Assembly (NCBI GenBank): GCA_017475805.1 | Contig: JAFVEW010000220.1 | Location: 1-26,035, forward strand | DNA: 26,035 nt | Direction of reading: 5' to 3' | DNA from: Synergistaceae bacterium | GTDB lineage: Bacteria > Synergistota > Synergistia > Synergistales > Aminobacteriaceae | Shown here: positions 22,404 to 26,035 of the stretch, piece by piece | Layout: each line of letters starts with the position of its first letter | Numbering within the stretch: the first letter of the stretch is position 1 | Notes under the pieces: model-generated | Database searches by the model: none | What the model was told of the DNA's origin: nothing | The model's input: only the letters and a program-made list of their open reading frames with translations | Position numbers and translations under genes: made by a program

Positions 22404-23348
22404 ATGAAAACTGTTTCAGTTATTAACTTCAAGGGAGGCGTAGGCAAGACAACATTAACGGCCAATCTTGGAGCTTATGCTGCATCAAAAGGGTATAGAG
22501 TTCTTCTCATTGACTTAGACCCTCAAAATAATTTGACTTTTAATTTCATGACCCGCGACGACTGGGAGAATAAATTTTCGCAAAATAAAACAATGAAGAA
22601 TTTTTTTGATCCCGTTGTCGAAGGCAAAGAATCTCCGTCGCTTAGACCTTTAATAATCAAAAAAACTTTTGGTGATGTAAGGTTAGATTTAATAACGTCT
22701 CATATAGATTCAATCAGCATTGATATAAAGCTGTCGAATTTATTAGGCGGCTCTGATGAGAAAATTATCGCTGAAAATTATATGAAAACTATAAGCTGTC
22801 TAAAGCCTGCATTGTCAACTTTAGAATATCAATATGATTTAGTTTTGCTTGACTGCCCTGTAAATTTTAATTTCACGGTCAAGAGTGCTTTATACGCTAG
22901 TGATTATTATATTGCTCCGACGAAACTTGATGCGCTTTCTTCAGAAGGAATTTATCTTTTAGGACGCCTTATTGACTCGTGCCGCGATGAATGCAGCGAA
23001 TATATCAATAAATTAGACGGAGCGTCTTACAAGCCTTTTTCTTTGAAAATGCTCGGCGTAGTTCCAATGATGGCTCACGTAGTGAAAGGCAAGACTTTAA
23101 TCGATACTGAGCTTGGATTTTTAGAAAAATTAGAAGGCGACTATGAAGTTTTCCCGCAATTTGTCAGAGATAACCCCGGCATATTCGGTGCGGAATTAAA
23201 AGATAAAGCCGGAAATGTTGTCCCTGCAGTGCTTGCTTATTCAGGTTTGCTTGGAGGGTTGACAAAGAGCGCGAAATCGACAATCATCAACGAGCTTCAA
23301 TTACTTTGCGATCAAATTTTAGGCCGTATAGGTCTTTCAAAGGGCTAA
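22404..23348 (+). CDS. Orphan ParA/Soj-family ATPase inserted between fliP and fliQ
   Basis: This 314-residue deviant Walker ATPase has KGGVGKTT (10-17), the IDLDPQNN segment (near 40) and VLLDCPVNF (Walker B). The C-terminal half (LLDLLGVVPMM-like SLKMLGVVPMM, EVFPQFVRDNPGIFGAEL) resembles partition-type ParA proteins of plasmids and phages. It lacks the N-terminal DQAxxLR element of the flagellar regulator FlhG, so it is probably not FlhG. No parB or parS is near. Its spacing to fliP (22 bases) and fliQ (16 bases) shows it is read as part of the operon. It may position a cargo such as flagella or chemoreceptors, or be a selfish insertion. Confidence 0.85.
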   Translation: MKTVSVINFKGGVGKTTLTANLGAYAASKGYRVLLIDLDPQNNLTFNFMTRDDWENKFSQNKTMKNFFDPVVEGKESPSLRPLIIKKTFGDVRLDLITSHIDSISIDIKLSNLLGGSDEKIIAENYMKTISCLKPALSTLEYQYDLVLLDCPVNFNFTVKSALYASDYYIAPTKLDALSSEGIYLLGRLIDSCRDECSEYINKLDGASYKPFSLKMLGVVPMMAHVVKGKTLIDTELGFLEKLEGDYEVFPQFVRDNPGIFGAELKDKAGNVVPAVLAYSGLLGGLTKSAKSTIINELQLLCDQILGRIGLSKG

Positions 23349-23364
23349 AAAAGGATGAAAAAAA

Positions 23365-23640
23365 ATGCCAGTTACAAATTTAAGTTTGCTTGATATTCTA
23401 ACCGCAGCAATTTGGACGATGATTTCCGTAACACTGCCGATTTTATTAACAGCTATGATAATCGGACTTTTAATCGGAATTTTACAAACAGCGACATCGA
23501 TTCAGGAACAAACTTTAATTTTTATTCCTAAGATTTTAGCTGTGTGTCTTTGTATTGTTTTATTATCGCCGTGGATCGGCCAAAGAATGTTAGTAATGAC
23601 GCGAGAGATTTTAGGACAGTTAGAGAGATTTATACAGTAA
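23365..23640 (+). CDS. fliQ: Flagellar export gate protein FliQ
   Basis: FliQ is a two-helix component of the export gate that packs around FliP and FliR. The 91-residue protein has the standard pattern (AAIWTMISVTLPILLTAMIIGLLIGILQTATSIQEQTLIFIPKI, then VLLSPWIGQRM). The ATG follows the ParA gene by 16 bases with AAAGGATG upstream. fliR and flhB, which normally follow, are absent; hisZ starts 32 bases on. Confidence 0.95.
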   Translation: MPVTNLSLLDILTAAIWTMISVTLPILLTAMIIGLLIGILQTATSIQEQTLIFIPKILAVCLCIVLLSPWIGQRMLVMTREILGQLERFIQ

Positions 23641-23672
23641 ACAATAACAAGAACTAAAGGAGCAGAATTATT

Positions 23673-24512
23673 TTGCTGAATTTGAAGCTTAGGCCGGAGG
23701 AGCGGGCAGCCTTAAATCTCCGAAGCCTTTATGAAGCGCAAGGCTATCATTTTTATAGAATGAGCCGCTTTGAAGAATATGATTTTTACGCCGACAAAAA
23801 AGATTTTTTGACTTCAAAAAGCATTTTGACTTTCACGGATATTAACGGAAAATTAATGGCTTTGCGTCCTGATGTTACGCTTTCGATAGTTAAACATATA
23901 AAAAATTCTGACGGTGTTCAAAAATTTTATTACGACGAAAAAGTTTACCGCGTTCCTAAAAATGCAGATTCATTCCGCGAAATTTCTCAGGCAGGCGTTG
24001 AATGTGTCGGCGTTCTTTCAAATGAAAATATCCGCGAAGTTTTAGAACTTGCTTTGAAGAGTCTCGAAACCATTGCAGACGGACGAAATTTTGTTTTAGA
24101 TATTGCAAACGCTTCGACAATCGCGCAGCTTTTAGAAAATAATGAAATTAAATCTGAAAAATCTGAAATCTTAAAATGTATCGCCGCGAAAAATATTCAC
24201 GGATTAAAAGCCATCAACGCTCCTGAAAAATTAATAAATTTACTTGAGTCAAACGAAATAGACGATAACACAGAAAAAATCATTAATTCGATTCAAAATT
24301 ACCGCGACAAAATTAAAATTGATTATTCAGCCGTCAGCAATCTAAATTATTACAACGGCCTTGTATTTCGCGGTTTTATTGAAGGTGTCCCTGAAAGCAT
24401 TTTATCGGGCGGCCAATATGACGGATTAATGAAGCTCATGGGCAAAAAAAATTTGAGAGCCATCGGCTTTGCTGTGTATCTTGATTTAATCAGAGGTGAA
24501 AAAAATGATTAA
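23673..24512 (+). CDS. hisZ: ATP phosphoribosyltransferase regulatory subunit HisZ
   Basis: HisZ is a catalytically inactive histidyl-tRNA-synthetase-like protein that forms the active, histidine-regulated complex with short HisG. The sequence has the synthetase-fold landmarks (AQGYHFYRMSRFEEYDFY, FTDINGKLMALRPDVTLSIV, YRVPKN, EISQAGVECVG, GGQYDGLM, AIGFAVYLD). At 279 residues it is shorter than the usual 320-400 and ends at the IGFA segment, so the extra C-terminal part is missing. It starts at TTG 23673 with AAAGGAG about ten bases upstream. It overlaps hisG by eight bases and forms a two-gene unit for the first step of histidine synthesis. Confidence 0.92.
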   Translation: MLNLKLRPEERAALNLRSLYEAQGYHFYRMSRFEEYDFYADKKDFLTSKSILTFTDINGKLMALRPDVTLSIVKHIKNSDGVQKFYYDEKVYRVPKNADSFREISQAGVECVGVLSNENIREVLELALKSLETIADGRNFVLDIANASTIAQLLENNEIKSEKSEILKCIAAKNIHGLKAINAPEKLINLLESNEIDDNTEKIINSIQNYRDKIKIDYSAVSNLNYYNGLVFRGFIEGVPESILSGGQYDGLMKLMGKKNLRAIGFAVYLDLIRGEKND

Positions 24513-25119
24513 TATCGCGCTTCCAAAAGGACGACTCGGCGAGAAAGTTTATAAATTATTTGAGTCTGCCGGCTATGAATTTCCAGGAATGTTAGATAAC
24601 AACCGCAGGCTTGTTTTTGAAAACGAAAAATTAAACATGCGTTGTTTCTGGGTCAAACCTTTTGATGTTCCTGTTTACGTTGAACGCGGCACAGCTGACA
24701 TAGGTGCGGCTGGCAAAGATATTTTATTAGAAAGAAACCCGGATGTTTATGAACTTTTAGATTTGAAAGCCGGATTTTGTAGAATGGCAGTGGCTGCGAA
24801 AGATGATTTTCACGAAGACAGCGAAAAAATTTTGCGAGTGGCTACAGAGTTTCCGAACATAGCGAGAAATTATTACGCAAGTTTAGGACGTGAGATAGAT
24901 ATTATTCCGCTGCGAGGTTCGCTTGAACTTGCGCCGGTGCTCGGGCTTTCAGATGTTATAGTTGACATTGTCGAGACTGGTACGACTTTGCGGGAAAATA
25001 ATTTAAGCGTTATAAATTTTATTGCGGATTTAAGTGCGAGGTTAATTGCGAACAAAGCTGCATATAAATTCAAGGGCGAAATTATCAATGAAATCATAAA
25101 AAATTTGATTAAGAGTTAG
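24505..25119 (+). CDS. hisG: ATP phosphoribosyltransferase, short form (HisG)
   Basis: HisG joins ATP and PRPP in the first step of histidine biosynthesis. The 204-residue length is the short form that needs HisZ. INIALPKGRLGEKVYKLFESAG, PVYVERGTADIGAAGKDIL and the PRPP-binding VDIVETGTTLREN are the signatures; the regulatory C-terminal domain of long HisG is absent. ATG 24505 was chosen over GTG 24496 because the GTG is part of the AGAGGTG ribosome-binding site, six bases upstream of the ATG. The stop lies in a 7-base repeat. Confidence 0.96.
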   Translation: MINIALPKGRLGEKVYKLFESAGYEFPGMLDNNRRLVFENEKLNMRCFWVKPFDVPVYVERGTADIGAAGKDILLERNPDVYELLDLKAGFCRMAVAAKDDFHEDSEKILRVATEFPNIARNYYASLGREIDIIPLRGSLELAPVLGLSDVIVDIVETGTTLRENNLSVINFIADLSARLIANKAAYKFKGEIINEIIKNLIKS

Positions 25120-25132
25120 GAGTTAAGAGCGA
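25112..25132 (+). repeat. Short 7-base tandem repeat at the end of hisG
   Basis: The units AGAGTTA, GGAGTTA, AGAGCGA span the hisG stop codon and the 23-base gap to the convergent SYLF gene. The same heptamer family appears at 885-944 and 21533-21567. Confidence 0.55.
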
Positions 25133-25142
25133 AAAATTTTCT

Positions 25143-25811
25143 TTACTTTGCTTTTTTCATTAATTTATTAAGGGCATCAATTAAGGGCTTAATTCTTTTG
25201 TCGTTCGCAGGTTTCTGGAGAGCGTCTTTAGCTGAGACTTTATCGCCCCAGTATTCTTTGTTGCGTTTAACGCTGATACTAATCACGGAGCCTTCAAGAG
25301 AGACGCCTGCGAAAAGTCCTTTTGACATTGAATAGCTATAAATCGAAGCCTTAGCCTGAGCATCTGTAGCAGCTTCTGCGCGTCGTCCGACGGGGCCTGC
25401 GGCCACTCCGACATCTCCGCCTAATTTTGTTTTACTGCTCATGAAAGCATTTACGCCTTTTTCGTTAATTACAGCTAATAAAAGCGAAATTTTCTGAGCT
25501 CCGAGTTGAAGACCGAACGAGCCGCCGCCGATATTATAAAAACTTGGGCCGTACCATTTTCCGTTTTCGTAGCGCAAAATTAAACCTTCGCCGTATTCAC
25601 CACCGAGTATGAAACCGGCTTTGAGCATTGCCGGAACGAGAGCAACAGCGTGAGAAGTCTTTAATGTTTTAGCCATATTCGTCTCGTCGTCCTGTCCGGA
25701 AATTTCGTTAATCATTGAAATTGAATCATCAATGATGCTTTGAGCTGATTGTTCAGCAAATGCTGTCTGACACACGAGAATAAAAATTATAACCGTAAGA
25801 AATTTTTTCAT
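25143..25811 (-). CDS. SYLF-domain (Ysc84-like) secreted lipid-binding protein
   Basis: The 222-residue protein has an N-terminal signal peptide (MKKFLTVIIFILVCQTAFA, cleavage after AFA) and a SYLF domain, with ALVPAMLKAGFILGGEYGEGLI, WYGPSFYNIGGGSFGLQLGAQ, and VGPV/AGPVGRRAEAATDA and YSYSMSKGLFAGVSLEG as its landmarks. SYLF proteins bind phosphoinositide-type lipids in eukaryotes; the bacterial members are exported proteins of unclear role. GAAAGGA precedes the ATG. It is convergent with hisG and divergent from the tRNA gene. Confidence 0.9.
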   Translation of the reverse strand: MKKFLTVIIFILVCQTAFAEQSAQSIIDDSISMINEISGQDDETNMAKTLKTSHAVALVPAMLKAGFILGGEYGEGLILRYENGKWYGPSFYNIGGGSFGLQLGAQKISLLLAVINEKGVNAFMSSKTKLGGDVGVAAGPVGRRAEAATDAQAKASIYSYSMSKGLFAGVSLEGSVISISVKRNKEYWGDKVSAKDALQKPANDKRIKPLIDALNKLMKKAK

Positions 25812-25848
25812 GGAAAATAATCTTTCCTTTCGTTAAAAATTTTTAATT

Positions 25849-25854
25849 ATTATA
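25849..25854 (-). promoter_or_regulatory. Weak candidate -10 of the SYLF gene
   Basis: TATAAT on the reverse strand, 38 bases before the start codon, without a convincing -35. It lies next to the tRNA promoter on the other strand. Confidence 0.3.
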
Positions 25855-25861
25855 AAACAGT

Positions 25862-25890
25862 TTGACGGCATTTAGCTTGCGTGATAAAAT
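25862..25890 (+). promoter_or_regulatory. Strong sigma-70 promoter of tRNA-Pro
   Basis: TTGACG (25862-25867), exactly 17 bases, then TAAAAT (25885-25890): five of six matches in each box. Transcription should start about 15 bases before the tRNA. Confidence 0.8.
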
Positions 25891-25912
25891 CACCGTGTTA
25901 GAGATTTAATAA

Positions 25913-25991
<79 letters not shown>

Positions 25992-26035
25992 TTTGTTGTA
26001 GTTGCAGTTCTCTTATCAGTCGTCATCGTATTTTC

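Noticed and set aside
22404..23348. ParA-like gene as the flagellar number regulator FlhG
   Set aside because: Lacks the N-terminal DQAxxLR-type element, and no flhF precedes it; the C-terminal half is partition-like.

Overview
The window is a low-to-moderate GC bacterial chromosome segment. The flagellar order flbD-motA-motB-fliL-fliM-fliY-cheY-fliO-fliP-fliQ, a CheC/SpoA-type FliY beside FliM, the split short HisZ/HisG enzyme, and the style of the housekeeping genes fit an anaerobic gut or rumen bacterium, most likely a member of Synergistota. This is an inference from gene order and protein style; a Firmicute is the main alternative.

Layout. Positions 1-5599 run forward: the end of a coiled-coil/TPR protein, dnaJ, a slipin (SPFH) membrane protein, and alaS, closed by a hairpin terminator. 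A DUF262 protein (5662-7371) with a decayed HNH region follows. It sits where alaS and ruvX are often near neighbours, and it overlaps the start of ruvX. ruvX is followed by a ten-helix P2B calcium-pump-type ATPase and a bidirectional terminator.

Positions 10443-11820 are a small accessory island. A reverse-strand glycine-zipper membrane protein diverges from a ribbon-helix-helix regulator across a region with a perfect inverted repeat. A reverse-strand DUF4230 membrane protein follows, with a second perfect inverted repeat over its promoter. Positions 11849-12037 hold an aspartate/glutamate racemase remnant with an internal stop, fused by an ATGA overlap to the end of dxs. dxs and a GAF-like protein form a reverse-strand pair.

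A 399-base AT-rich gap separates them from the forward flagellar operon (15648-23640). The operon carries two kinds of foreign cargo. One is a HicBA toxin-antitoxin module plus a second HicB between motB and fliL; here the last bases of motB, the ribosome-binding site and the start of hicB are repeated 502 bases downstream. The other is an orphan ParA ATPase between fliP and fliQ. The operon lacks fliR/flhB after fliQ and passes directly into hisZ-hisG. A reverse-strand SYLF protein and tRNA-Pro(CGG) with a strong promoter close the window.

Other oddities are degenerate 7-base tandem repeats at several loci (one forms the 3' end of fliO and the ribosome-binding site of fliP), a fliO whose membrane helix begins upstream of any ATG/GTG/TTG, and a FliY whose CheC-like active-site Asn appears replaced by Ser.
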